NCBI RefSeq assembly: GCF_000423745.1
Contig: NZ_AUIO01000009.1
Span: 18,717-82,716 of the forward strand
From: Streptococcus plurextorum DSM 22810
GTDB lineage: Bacteria; Bacillota; Bacilli; Lactobacillales; Streptococcaceae
DNA length: 64,000 bases
Reading direction: 5' to 3'
In this document: in pieces, positions 1 to 8,242 of the stretch
How positions within the stretch are numbered: the stretch's first letter is position 1
Layout: every line of letters starts with the position of its first letter
The notes under the pieces: model-generated
Databases searched by the model: none
What the model saw: the letters and a program-made list of their open reading frames with translations, nothing else
What the model was told of the DNA's origin: nothing
Program-made: the position numbers and the translations under genes

Positions 1-61
1 CGTTTCTGATGACGTCATTCTAAGCTATTTTCTACTTTTTAAGACTTTTTGTTCGGCATCA

Positions 62-976
62 TTACGGCAATTGATTGCCTGCGCTGCGGTAAATTTCATA
101 CCATTCTGGACGTGTGAGTTGAACATCTGCTGCGCGTGAAATCTTGCGAATCCGCTCAGGGGTCATTGAACCCACAATAGCTTGCATCTTGGCCGGATGC
201 CGTAGTATCCATGCAATAATAATGGCTTCATCCGACACACCATACTGATCAGCATAGTTGCGAATAGTGGTGTTTAAGGCCGTGTAGTCTGGATGATCCG
301 CAAAAAGTCCTTTTCCTAAATCTATTTGGAAAGGCGACCAAGCCTGAATGGTCACTTGATGAAGTCGACAATAATCAATAATCCCACTATCACGATTTGT
401 GGCAGCCTCATTTTTCATATTGACATTGACACCAAAATCAAACATGGGAGTATGAGCAGGAGATAATTGAAGCTGATTGACAGCCAAAGGCTCCTCCAGA
501 TAATGCTGTAAGAGTTCCATTTGATAGCGATTTTGATTGCTGACCCCAAAGTGTTTGACTTTTCCTTGTCTTTTGAGTTTTGAAAAAGCTTCCGCGACTT
601 CTTCAGGCTCTACCAGAATATCAGGACGATGTAAGACCAGAAAATCTAAATAGTCGGTCCCCAGTCTCTTTAAAATCCCATCAACAGAAGCTAAAATATG
701 CTCCTTAGAAAAATCAAAATAGCCTTTTTGAATACCACACTTGGATTGTAGAATAAGTTGGTCCCGTGCAATCCCTAGATTTTTCACCGCATCGCGAAAA
801 CGCTCCTCCGATTGACCACCTCCATAAATATCAGCGTGGTCAATAAAGTTAATGCCTTCTTCAAGACTAGTAGCGATAACTGCTTCTGCTGCTTTAGTAT
901 CTAAGGCAGCCATTCGCATACAGCCCAGCGAAATCCTAGACCCTTCTACACCTGTTTGTCCGATTAACTGTTTCAT
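62..976 (-). CDS. Aldo/keto reductase
   Basis: NAD(P)H-dependent oxidoreductase of the aldo/keto reductase superfamily, 304 aa from the chosen start. Family residues are visible: Asp and Tyr in HADIYGGG, Lys in LQSKCG, and His in LVLHRPD, which together form the usual catalytic tetrad. The reading frame continues about 40 codons further upstream, but an AGGAG box sits 4 to 7 bases before two adjacent ATGs (979 and 976), so translation starts there. The closest pattern is the YdhF-like group of bacterial reductases; the substrate cannot be read from sequence. It has its own extended -10 (1005-1010) and lies downstream of the lsr/cupin operon on the same strand, so it is probably a separate unit. 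Confidence 0.85.
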   Translation of the reverse strand: MKQLIGQTGVEGSRISLGCMRMAALDTKAAEAVIATSLEEGINFIDHADIYGGGQSEERFRDAVKNLGIARDQLILQSKCGIQKGYFDFSKEHILASVDGILKRLGTDYLDFLVLHRPDILVEPEEVAEAFSKLKRQGKVKHFGVSNQNRYQMELLQHYLEEPLAVNQLQLSPAHTPMFDFGVNVNMKNEAATNRDSGIIDYCRLHQVTIQAWSPFQIDLGKGLFADHPDYTALNTTIRNYADQYGVSDEAIIIAWILRHPAKMQAIVGSMTPERIRKISRAADVQLTRPEWYEIYRSAGNQLP

Positions 977-1004
977 CATGTTTCTCCTATGCTCTAGTAA
1001 GCTT

Positions 1005-1013
1005 ATTATAGCA
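1005..1013 (-). promoter_or_regulatory. Extended -10 promoter of the aldo/keto reductase
   Basis: Reading the minus strand, TGCTATAAT occurs about 25 bases before the start codon. It is a perfect -10 with the TG extension. The matching -35 region is poor. Confidence 0.5.
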
Positions 1014-1167
1014 CAAAATGACGGACACAGAAGCCTTAATCCACGCACCCGTGTAGAAGATACAATAAACACTCTATTGTCGTGACTACTAGACATGTCA
1101 ATTAAATCTTGTCAAGGATGGTTATTCTAAAACTCACCTTTACATGTCATCGAAACAAAGGCAATCA

Positions 1168-1524
1168 CTACTCGTCAATCTTATAATCAGGAACTTCCAC
1201 TTTATCAACTTCTTGATATGGTGCTAATGTCGATATCATTAAAATCGGCTCATCGTAAGGATTAGCCACATAATGCACTTCACCCGGCTCAATATGAATA
1301 AATTGACCTTCACTGAGCGTATGCTTTGTTCCATCAACATAAATGTCAATTTTTCCTTCTAAAATATAGAAGTTTTCTTCCATAACATTATGATAGTGAG
1401 CAGGGAAGTCCTCCTTAGGATTAAAACGAACAAGCGCAAAATTTGACCGTGGTCCCTTCATCAAATATTTAGGACCACTGTCTCCAAAACGATATGCCTC
1501 ATCTTTTTCATTTACAATATACAT
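1168..1524 (-). CDS. Small cupin protein, last gene of the lsr operon (LsrG replacement candidate)
   Basis: Single-domain cupin of 118 aa. The metal-binding cupin pattern is clear: H43 and H45 in PAHYHNVMEE, E49 or E50, a Gly about six residues on, and H84 in GEVHYV. It lies 13 bp downstream of lsrK with its own ribosome site (AGAGGA, 1530s) and no visible terminator between, so it is probably co-transcribed. In enteric bacteria this operon position is filled by LsrG, an isomerase of phospho-DPD from an unrelated fold. No LsrG is visible in the window. Inference: this cupin may do the LsrG step, or bind a breakdown product. Small cupins are functionally diverse, so this is a hypothesis. Confidence 0.8.
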   Translation of the reverse strand: MYIVNEKDEAYRFGDSGPKYLMKGPRSNFALVRFNPKEDFPAHYHNVMEENFYILEGKIDIYVDGTKHTLSEGQFIHIEPGEVHYVANPYDEPILMISTLAPYQEVDKVEVPDYKIDE

Positions 1525-1537
1525 GATATTCCTCTTT

Positions 1538-3106
1538 CTATTTAGCCCCAGCTGCTTTCCACATGTAATGGGTAAGCCCTCTATCTGACAACTCTAACTG
1601 TGCTTGATAGATGGTTTTCCATTGCTCATAGATGTCTAAATACTGCTTGTGTTTTTCTAAATCCGGCTCATAGACGCTGTCAATTTCAACATGTTGAATG
1701 GCTTCATCAAGAGAAGCATAAACACCACTACCAACTCCAGCCAAGAAGGCAGCCCCTAGAGCCGTGGCTTCTTTTTCTTTTGGCGTAATCAATCTTACCC
1801 CAAGAATGTCTGCAATAATTTGGCTCCAAAGCTTGCTATAAGCAGAGCCTCCTGCAAAATAAATTTCCTCTGGTTTATTCCCAGTAATTTCTTGAACCAT
1901 TTTAAGGTGACCTAGGGTAATCAAACCTGCATTTTCCATGATGGCACGGTAGAAAGTATACTTGTTAAACCGCTCCGGATCAATCGTAAAGTTGGTAAAG
2001 GTCGGTGAGGCGTGTTTCAAGTTTCTAAAGTTCATGACATCTGCAAAGGTTGCAATTAAACCATAAGAGCCTACCGGGATATCTTTTGCTTTATCATCCA
2101 TCAAAGCATATACCGAAGTTCCTAGGCTTTTGGCGAGCTCTTTATCCAAATCTAAAAACGCGTCTCTAAACCATCTCATCACAAGCCCTGCACTCCAAGC
2201 AATGGCTTCCTGTTGCCAGATATTCTTAACGGCATGGCAATTGACACGAATACGCCCTTGAGCATCTACTAGGGGAGCATCTGTATTGTATTCATACTGC
2301 CAAAAACTACCACCAAAAAGTGCTGCTTGATTATGTTTGATAGAGCCTAATCCAATACAACCCAATTGCGAATCCCCGCCTCCACAAACAACTATAGTTG
2401 ACGTGGATAATCCAGTCTCTCTAGCCACTTCGTCAGTAACATGACCAACAGGCTCCCCACTCTCAAAAACTGGAGGAAAAATATCAGATTTCAGACCGCA
2501 TTTTTCAGCCACTTCAGGAAGCCACTTTCTTTCCTTGAGATTGAACAAACCGCTCGTCGAGGCATTGCTAGGTTCAGAAACAATTTTACCAGTTAGCTTG
2601 GTAATAATCCAATCATTAATCATGTTGATATACCTGGTTTTTGCATAAATGTCAGGCTCATGATTTTTTACCCAGAGCAATCGTGGCAAGGCACTTAAAG
2701 CAAAGGTCTGACCGGTTTCTAGATAAATAGCCATTTCCAAATCAGGATCACTGGTTTTTAAAAAAGTTGCTTCATCAACAGCCCTAGCATCCACATTTGA
2801 AAAACCAATCAGTTCTTTGTGGTTGTCGTCGTATAGGATAAAACCCTCTCTCATAGAATCAGAAGATATGCCTCGAATAGCATCAGGGGCAATCCCTGAT
2901 TTATCCAGCAGACTTCTGATACAACTTTTAATCGTCTCCCAACCTGATTCAAAATCAAATCCAATACTTCCTGGATACCTAGAGTCTGTCGGATGTTCCC
3001 ACTCAACTTGCTCAATCGCTACCTGTTGTCCTGATTTATCAAATAAGATAGCCCGAAAACTGCCTGTCCCTCCATCTAAAGCTAATAGATAGTCCTTTTT
3101 ACTCAT
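1538..3106 (-). CDS. lsrK: Autoinducer-2 kinase LsrK
   Basis: FGGY-family carbohydrate kinase, 522 aa (enteric LsrK is about 530). LsrK phosphorylates the quorum signal AI-2 (DPD) in the cytoplasm, which traps it and produces the inducer of LsrR. Beyond the FGGY fold (N-terminal LALDGGTGSFRA phosphate-binding loop, GGGDSQLGCIGLG, FAGGSAYSKLW, and EATALGAAFLAGVG near the end), several stretches follow LsrK specifically: SSDSMREGFILY, NVDARA, TGQTFALSALPRLLW, MRWFRDAF, and a C-terminal DRGLT...MWKA motif. The start follows AAGGAG at proper spacing and overlaps the lsrR stop by 8 bases. The gene order lsrR-lsrK-cupin supports the call. Confidence 0.93.
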   Translation of the reverse strand: MSKKDYLLALDGGTGSFRAILFDKSGQQVAIEQVEWEHPTDSRYPGSIGFDFESGWETIKSCIRSLLDKSGIAPDAIRGISSDSMREGFILYDDNHKELIGFSNVDARAVDEATFLKTSDPDLEMAIYLETGQTFALSALPRLLWVKNHEPDIYAKTRYINMINDWIITKLTGKIVSEPSNASTSGLFNLKERKWLPEVAEKCGLKSDIFPPVFESGEPVGHVTDEVARETGLSTSTIVVCGGGDSQLGCIGLGSIKHNQAALFGGSFWQYEYNTDAPLVDAQGRIRVNCHAVKNIWQQEAIAWSAGLVMRWFRDAFLDLDKELAKSLGTSVYALMDDKAKDIPVGSYGLIATFADVMNFRNLKHASPTFTNFTIDPERFNKYTFYRAIMENAGLITLGHLKMVQEITGNKPEEIYFAGGSAYSKLWSQIIADILGVRLITPKEKEATALGAAFLAGVGSGVYASLDEAIQHVEIDSVYEPDLEKHKQYLDIYEQWKTIYQAQLELSDRGLTHYMWKAAGAK

Positions 3107-4040
3107 AATCTACTCCTTCTAAAAGCGCCTCTGCCGTATCTTCATCGGTAATAAGGACATTAACAAGACCAATCGTCAACGCTGTATGAATCGCTTTTCG
3201 CTTAGAGATTCCTCCAGCAGCGGCAATAATATTATCCTTCTTCTTGACATCATCAAGGTTCATGCTAATGATTCTATTTTCGATGTCGTCATCAACCAGA
3301 TTCCCTTTCTCATCAATAAAGTGCATCAACACATCTCCAACAGCACCTCTGCTTTTCAACCCTTCAAATTCTTCTGGTGTCAAAATTCCCTCACTCAATA
3401 CGGTGGAGTTGTCAGACATGCCTCCGATGCCTGTCACGACAACTTTTGTATCTTGTGCTTGCTTCATGACATCCCTGACAGCTTTTTCATAAATGAAAGC
3501 TTCCGCAATTTCTTTTTTGCTGACTATGAGCGGTGCTGGGATTAAAAAAGGGTTTAACTCAAACAAACCTGTACCTACTTGCCTCAAATAAGGCATGACC
3601 CCTCCTGTCATCGAAACAATCGAATACTTTTTATTTGATATTTTGGCTAAATTTTTCAATATCGAACCTATGGTTACCCCGTAACCAATGCCTATCGAAG
3701 CCCCATCAGGTAAAAAATCATTGAGATACATGGCTGTCGCTTGACCTAAGTTTTCAGCTAAATTTTCTTTGGCATTCCAAGGCACCACTAAAACATCACG
3801 TAAGCCATACTTTGTCATCAAAGCCTGCTCTAAATGATTTTTATGCCTAAAGTAGGTCGAGAAATGAAAACGAACGACTTTTCGCTTTCTTGCTTCTTCT
3901 AATAGCTTGATGACTTTAATACGTGTCAATGACAGTTGCTCTGCAATTTCCTTTTGAGTCAACTCATCTATGTAATAAAGCCAAGCCACTTTGTAAAGTA
4001 AGGCTTCTCGGTAATCTGCTTCATGTTTTGAGAAAGCCAT
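3099..4040 (-). CDS. lsrR: LsrR, SorC/DeoR-type repressor of the lsr operon
   Basis: SorC-family transcription regulator, 313 aa. An N-terminal helix-turn-helix (about residues 20-45, LTQKEIAEQLSLTRIKVIKLL) is followed by a sugar-phosphate-binding domain with GIGYGVTIG and VVTGIGGM. In the known system LsrR represses lsr until it binds phospho-AI-2. The frame extends seven codons upstream, but GGGAGGGAG lies just before the ATG at 4040, so I take that start. It sits inside the operon, between lsrF and lsrK. In E. coli it is divergent from lsrA; here it is co-transcribed, so feedback would be autoregulatory. Confidence 0.9.
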   Translation of the reverse strand: MAFSKHEADYREALLYKVAWLYYIDELTQKEIAEQLSLTRIKVIKLLEEARKRKVVRFHFSTYFRHKNHLEQALMTKYGLRDVLVVPWNAKENLAENLGQATAMYLNDFLPDGASIGIGYGVTIGSILKNLAKISNKKYSIVSMTGGVMPYLRQVGTGLFELNPFLIPAPLIVSKKEIAEAFIYEKAVRDVMKQAQDTKVVVTGIGGMSDNSTVLSEGILTPEEFEGLKSRGAVGDVLMHFIDEKGNLVDDDIENRIISMNLDDVKKKDNIIAAAGGISKRKAIHTALTIGLVNVLITDEDTAEALLEGVDYE

Positions 4041-4135
4041 TTTACTCCCTCCCATCTTCATACACTTTACTCAAAAGAAAGCAGGGAAATAATACCTTAT
4101 TTCCCCGAATCTTACTATCCTTAACAATAGATTGC

Positions 4136-5017
4136 TTAGCGATTGATTAAATCTGTGTAGTATTCGAAGGCTTCTTTGTCCGTATATTTTTCATGAACAA
4201 TTTTAGCAATACTTTTTGCCATTTCTGTTGGATGCTGGCTCTGGAAGATATTTCGACCCATATCAAGACCTTTAGCACCACCACTCATAGACTTATAGGC
4301 AAGTGTCATCGCATCTTTTTCAGATAACTTCTTACCACCAGCAACAACAATCGGAACTGGGCAAGATGCCACTACTTCTTCAAAATTATCACAGTAGTAA
4401 GATTTAACCAAGTTAGCTCCCAACTCCGCCACAATACGTGTCGCCAGTTTGAAGAAGCGGTCTGTTCTTTCCATATCCTTACCAACAGCTACAACTCCCA
4501 TTGTTGGGATGCTATAACGGTTACCAATATTGACAGCTTTAGATAAATTCTCCAAACTTGACAATTGCCCATCAGCACCGATAAAAGTTTGTACTGCTAA
4601 ACAGTCTGCATTGAGTCGAATCGACTCCTCAATATCAACCGCTAGTATCTCATGACTGAGATCGTCATTTAGCATGCTTGAACCAGAAGTTACTCGCAAA
4701 GCCGTCCCTTTACCCCAACTAGGGTCTACACTTGTCCTAATAGCGCCGCGTGTCCCCATTAAGCAATCCACTTCTGGAGCAATTTTTGGAAGAATGAGAT
4801 CCAACCGCTCTAGTCCAGATGTCGAGCCCATGAAATAGCCATGGTCAAAAGCAAACATGACTGTATTCCCACTTTTTGGGTTGAAAATATTAGACAAACG
4901 TTTTTTCATGCCATAATCAAGATTATGGGCACCCTTAACATAGAATTGTTCTAATGTTTTTACTGGTGTGTCAATGTGATAATTTTTTGCAACTTTTACT
5001 CCGTCTAAATCTGCCAT
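4136..5017 (-). CDS. lsrF: LsrF, phospho-AI-2 breakdown thiolase (class I aldolase fold)
   Basis: DeoC/FbaB-like class I aldolase-fold protein, 293 aa. LsrF moves an acetyl group from 3-hydroxy-5-phosphonooxypentane-2,4-dione to CoA, giving DHAP and acetyl-CoA and so destroying the signal. The protein begins MADLDGVK, as enteric LsrF does (MADLD), and keeps RLSNIFNPKSG, FAFDHGYFMG, LATRIVAELGA, VASCPVPIVVAGGKK and LDMGRNIFQSQHP. The Schiff-base lysine is the K in LVKSYY. The ribosome site GGGAGAAG precedes the ATG. It lies between lsrB and lsrR. Confidence 0.93.
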   Translation of the reverse strand: MADLDGVKVAKNYHIDTPVKTLEQFYVKGAHNLDYGMKKRLSNIFNPKSGNTVMFAFDHGYFMGSTSGLERLDLILPKIAPEVDCLMGTRGAIRTSVDPSWGKGTALRVTSGSSMLNDDLSHEILAVDIEESIRLNADCLAVQTFIGADGQLSSLENLSKAVNIGNRYSIPTMGVVAVGKDMERTDRFFKLATRIVAELGANLVKSYYCDNFEEVVASCPVPIVVAGGKKLSEKDAMTLAYKSMSGGAKGLDMGRNIFQSQHPTEMAKSIAKIVHEKYTDKEAFEYYTDLINR

Positions 5018-5045
5018 ATTAGCTTCTCCCTTTTCTTATTAGATG

Positions 5046-6140
5046 TTAAAAATCGTAGTTGTCCATGTTTTCTGTTGTAAAGACGGTACGTTCTGGAAGG
5101 AGAACAACACCACTGTCTTCACTATCTTTATAGTTAGCATCAAGAACAGAGTTATTTTGTACTTCTACTTTTCCGATACCTGGGACATCGATGCTATCTC
5201 CAACTTTAACAGTGTTACCTGAAGCGAGATAGTTGGCAATATAAACTGCAAGAGCTCCTTGAACTTTAACATCCCAAAGTCCCCATTCTTCAATAATGCC
5301 GTCAGTTGCATATTTCTTAATAGAGTTAGGTGTTGAGAAGCCTGTTACCGTAATATCTTCTTTTGTTTTACCTGCATTTTGAACTGCTTGTAATTGACCT
5401 GGCAAGGCTGTGGAGTCATTACAGATAATCAAATCGATGTCTTCATGCGCAGATAAGATGGATTGCCCTACGTTTAAAGCTGTTTGAGCATCTTGATTGC
5501 TGTAATAGTTTGAAGGGTTTACATTTTCCCAATTTGGGTAGTTTTTCTTAATAAACTCCTCACCTACTTTTTGCCAAGAGTTTTGGTCCTGTACGGTAGA
5601 AGATGAGTAATGCCATGCGTATTTGATGGTGTCTTTCGATGGATCTTTACCACGTTTTGTAAGGGCATCGACACTCATGTCAACCAACATTTCCCCAAGT
5701 TGTTCTGGTGTTCCTTGAGCAACCATAATCGAACGAGCATCTGGTGATACATCTGAATCCCAAGTCACAATCTTCAACCCAGCCTCTTGTGCTTTTTTAA
5801 GAGCATTGTCCAAACCAGTTGGGTCTACAGATGAGATGGCAATCGCAGATGCGCCAGTCTGTACAGCATTGTTGATAATGGTTACTTGGTTGGCAACAGA
5901 AGCTGTCGCATTTCCATTGTATTCTACGGTAAAGCCTTCTTTTTTAGCCATTTCTTGCGCGCCTACATTTCCAGATTCAAAGAATGAATTTCCAGTTACT
6001 TTTGGCACAAAAACAACGGTATTATTGCTGCCTCCACTTGACGTGGTTGAAGAGCCTTCTTTCTTAGAAGTTCCACAAGCAACTAATCCTAAAGCAAGTG
6101 TCGCAACAAGAGTACTCGTAACTATTTTTTTAAAGTTCAT
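5046..6140 (-). CDS. lsrB: LsrB-type AI-2-binding lipoprotein
   Basis: Substrate-binding lipoprotein of an ABC importer, 364 aa. It has a signal peptide with lipobox LVAC (Cys22), a low-complexity Ser/Gly linker to about residue 40, then a type I periplasmic-binding fold. Alignment by eye to enteric LsrB gives K47 (VPKVTG), D128 (TWDSD), D185-Q186 (TVQDQNSW), matching four of the six AI-2 contacts known from Salmonella LsrB (K35, D116, D166, Q167). The other two (P220, A222) appear as Asn241 and Ser243. The C-terminus VVLLPERTVFTTENMDNYDF is very LsrB-like. The start at 6140 has AAGGAG; 16 upstream codons in frame are not used. RhaS-type rhamnose binding is the main alternative, and the neighbours argue against it. 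Confidence 0.88.
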   Translation of the reverse strand: MNFKKIVTSTLVATLALGLVACGTSKKEGSSTTSSGGSNNTVVFVPKVTGNSFFESGNVGAQEMAKKEGFTVEYNGNATASVANQVTIINNAVQTGASAIAISSVDPTGLDNALKKAQEAGLKIVTWDSDVSPDARSIMVAQGTPEQLGEMLVDMSVDALTKRGKDPSKDTIKYAWHYSSSTVQDQNSWQKVGEEFIKKNYPNWENVNPSNYYSNQDAQTALNVGQSILSAHEDIDLIICNDSTALPGQLQAVQNAGKTKEDITVTGFSTPNSIKKYATDGIIEEWGLWDVKVQGALAVYIANYLASGNTVKVGDSIDVPGIGKVEVQNNSVLDANYKDSEDSGVVLLPERTVFTTENMDNYDF

Positions 6141-6219
6141 AATATTTTCTCCTTTACTATAAATGCTCCTGTGACAATTTTCTACCATAAGTGCTATGAC
6201 TGCTACGAACTATTCATCA

Positions 6220-7251
6220 TCAACTTCCTTTCTTTATTTTTTTAGTCATTTTTTTGAACACATTGTCATTAATCATAAAGTTTATGATAAGAGAAATAAT
6301 CAGAAGAATGCCTACAGGAATATCCTGATACTGGGCATTGATCCCCACAAGGGTTAATCCAAACTTCATAAAACCAATAATCAAAGCCGCTAACGCTGTT
6401 CCTAGAACATTTCCTTTGCCTCCATAGATTGATGTTCCTCCCAAAACAACTGCTGTGATAATCGGTAGCGTCAAATCTGCCCCGAAATCCACCTTAGCCG
6501 TTCCTAAATAGGAAGTCAATAGAATACCTGCAACAGACGCTGCGATTCCTGATAAAACATAAGTACTGAGAATCAATCGTGTGGTGGCAATTCCTGAATA
6601 TTCAGCAGTATTACGATTAACACCGACTAAAAATATTTTTCGTCCATATTTTGACTTATGCAAAAGAACATAGGCACCGATAGTCATCAAGATAAAAATC
6701 AAAACTTGGTTCGGCAAACCAAACATATCTCCATTAGCAATTGCCTGAAATTCCGCGGGAAAATTCGTTATCCCTTGATATGAGACAACCCCTGTCAAAG
6801 ATGGTACCACAAGCGCTAATCCTGAATAAAGGAAAGAACCCCCTAAAGTAATCACCATTGGTTGTACCTTTGTATAAGCGATTAAGGCCCCACTAAGGAA
6901 ACCGCATAGCGCCCCAACCAACAGCCCCATGACTAGTGCTATCCAAATGTTCATGCCCATTTTTTGCCAAAACACACCGACACAAATCGAGGTCAACCCA
7001 ATAATAGAACCTGCCTGAATATCCATCCCACCTGTAATAATCACATAGGTAATGAAGAGAGATACAATGCAAACGGGAATAAAGTTGTTAATCGAACTGA
7101 GCAGAACAACTGGGTTGAGAAATCGAGGATTTAACCCTCCAAAGATAACAAATTCAGCCAGCAACAGCACCAGTAAAAAATACTCCCAACGCCATTTGAA
7201 AGGTAATCCCCTTTTAGAATGTGACATTTTTTCCTGTATCGTTTTCACCAT
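6220..7251 (-). CDS. lsrD: LsrD, AI-2 ABC importer permease
   Basis: Ribose/AraH-type permease, 343 aa, with about 8-10 membrane segments. It contains the family motif around VITGGMDIQAGSIIGLTS, GALIAYTKVQPMVITLGG and VVLGGTSIYGGKGNVLGT. It pairs with LsrC to form the membrane channel for AI-2. The start has AGGAGG 8 bases upstream, and it begins 1 base after lsrC ends. The second permease in the lsrACDB order is LsrD in enterics; the C/D naming here follows position only. Confidence 0.88.
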   Translation of the reverse strand: MVKTIQEKMSHSKRGLPFKWRWEYFLLVLLLAEFVIFGGLNPRFLNPVVLLSSINNFIPVCIVSLFITYVIITGGMDIQAGSIIGLTSICVGVFWQKMGMNIWIALVMGLLVGALCGFLSGALIAYTKVQPMVITLGGSFLYSGLALVVPSLTGVVSYQGITNFPAEFQAIANGDMFGLPNQVLIFILMTIGAYVLLHKSKYGRKIFLVGVNRNTAEYSGIATTRLILSTYVLSGIAASVAGILLTSYLGTAKVDFGADLTLPIITAVVLGGTSIYGGKGNVLGTALAALIIGFMKFGLTLVGINAQYQDIPVGILLIISLIINFMINDNVFKKMTKKIKKGS

Positions 7252-7252
7252 C

Positions 7253-8242
7253 TTACGAACCTCCTTGCTCTACCCTAGCACGAAGTCTTGCCTTACGCAT
7301 TTTTTCAGAAGACCTCTGATTTGATAGTGCACCTATGACCACAATAGCAATCAATATACCACCTGTAATGGTATTGTTGAAGGTTGATGGAAAATTAAGG
7401 AAGACCAAGATACTACTAATAGAGGTCATTAAGATAGAGCCGATAATTGCTCCAAAAGTAGACCCCTGTCCGCCCTCAAGAGCAATCCCTCCAATAACAC
7501 AAGCTGCAATAGCAGTCATTTCATAGCCAGTGCCATCAATAGGAGTCACAAAACCAATACGACTCGCGTACAGAACACCCCCTAGAGCTGCAAACACACC
7601 ACAAATGATATAGCTAATGAATTTAATTTTACCAACAGAAATACCGATTAAACGAGCACCGTCAATATTGTCTCCCACAGCTTTAAAACTTTTTCCTAGC
7701 ATGGTTGTTTTTGTAAAAAGATAGAGTAAAAAAGTGATTAAAACCGTTACAATAAAAGTTACACTGACCGTATCTCCTAGCTTCATCTGAGAAAGGCCTA
7801 AAAATTCATTCGGAAAGTTTTGAAGCCACTGTCCATTCGTATAGATATACTGACTTCCTCGAATAATTCCCATCATTCCTAAAGTCATGATAATCGACGG
7901 AATTTTAAAGAATACTACACCAATGGCATTGATTAAACCGATAAGGGTTCCAATAAGCCCTGCAATTAAAAACACAAGCGGTATTGGCATGCCACTATTT
8001 ACTAGTGTTCCCGTCACTGCTGCTACAAAACCGACTGTTGCCCCTATCGACACATCAATCTCTCCTGTAAAGAGTACAAAACACATTCCCAATGCTACTA
8101 GTCCGTAAATAGAACTGTTATTGATAATTTGGAAAATATTGCTAGTCTCTAAAAATTTAGGATTTAACAAACCAACAATGACAAATAACCCAATAATTAA
8201 AGATAAGGAAATCATTTCCCGTTGTTTTAAAATCGTTTTCAT
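7253..8242 (-). CDS. lsrC: LsrC, AI-2 ABC importer permease
   Basis: Second ribose/AraH-type permease, 329 aa, multi-spanning. Family motifs: FTGEIDVSIGATVGFVAA, FFKIPSIIMTLGMMG and CVIGGIALEGGQGSTFGA. Its ATG overlaps the last codons of lsrA (8239-8242), which indicates translational coupling. The C-terminus carries a basic Arg/Lys-rich tail (about the last 20 residues). Confidence 0.88.
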   Translation of the reverse strand: MKTILKQREMISLSLIIGLFVIVGLLNPKFLETSNIFQIINNSSIYGLVALGMCFVLFTGEIDVSIGATVGFVAAVTGTLVNSGMPIPLVFLIAGLIGTLIGLINAIGVVFFKIPSIIMTLGMMGIIRGSQYIYTNGQWLQNFPNEFLGLSQMKLGDTVSVTFIVTVLITFLLYLFTKTTMLGKSFKAVGDNIDGARLIGISVGKIKFISYIICGVFAALGGVLYASRIGFVTPIDGTGYEMTAIAACVIGGIALEGGQGSTFGAIIGSILMTSISSILVFLNFPSTFNNTITGGILIAIVVIGALSNQRSSEKMRKARLRARVEQGGS

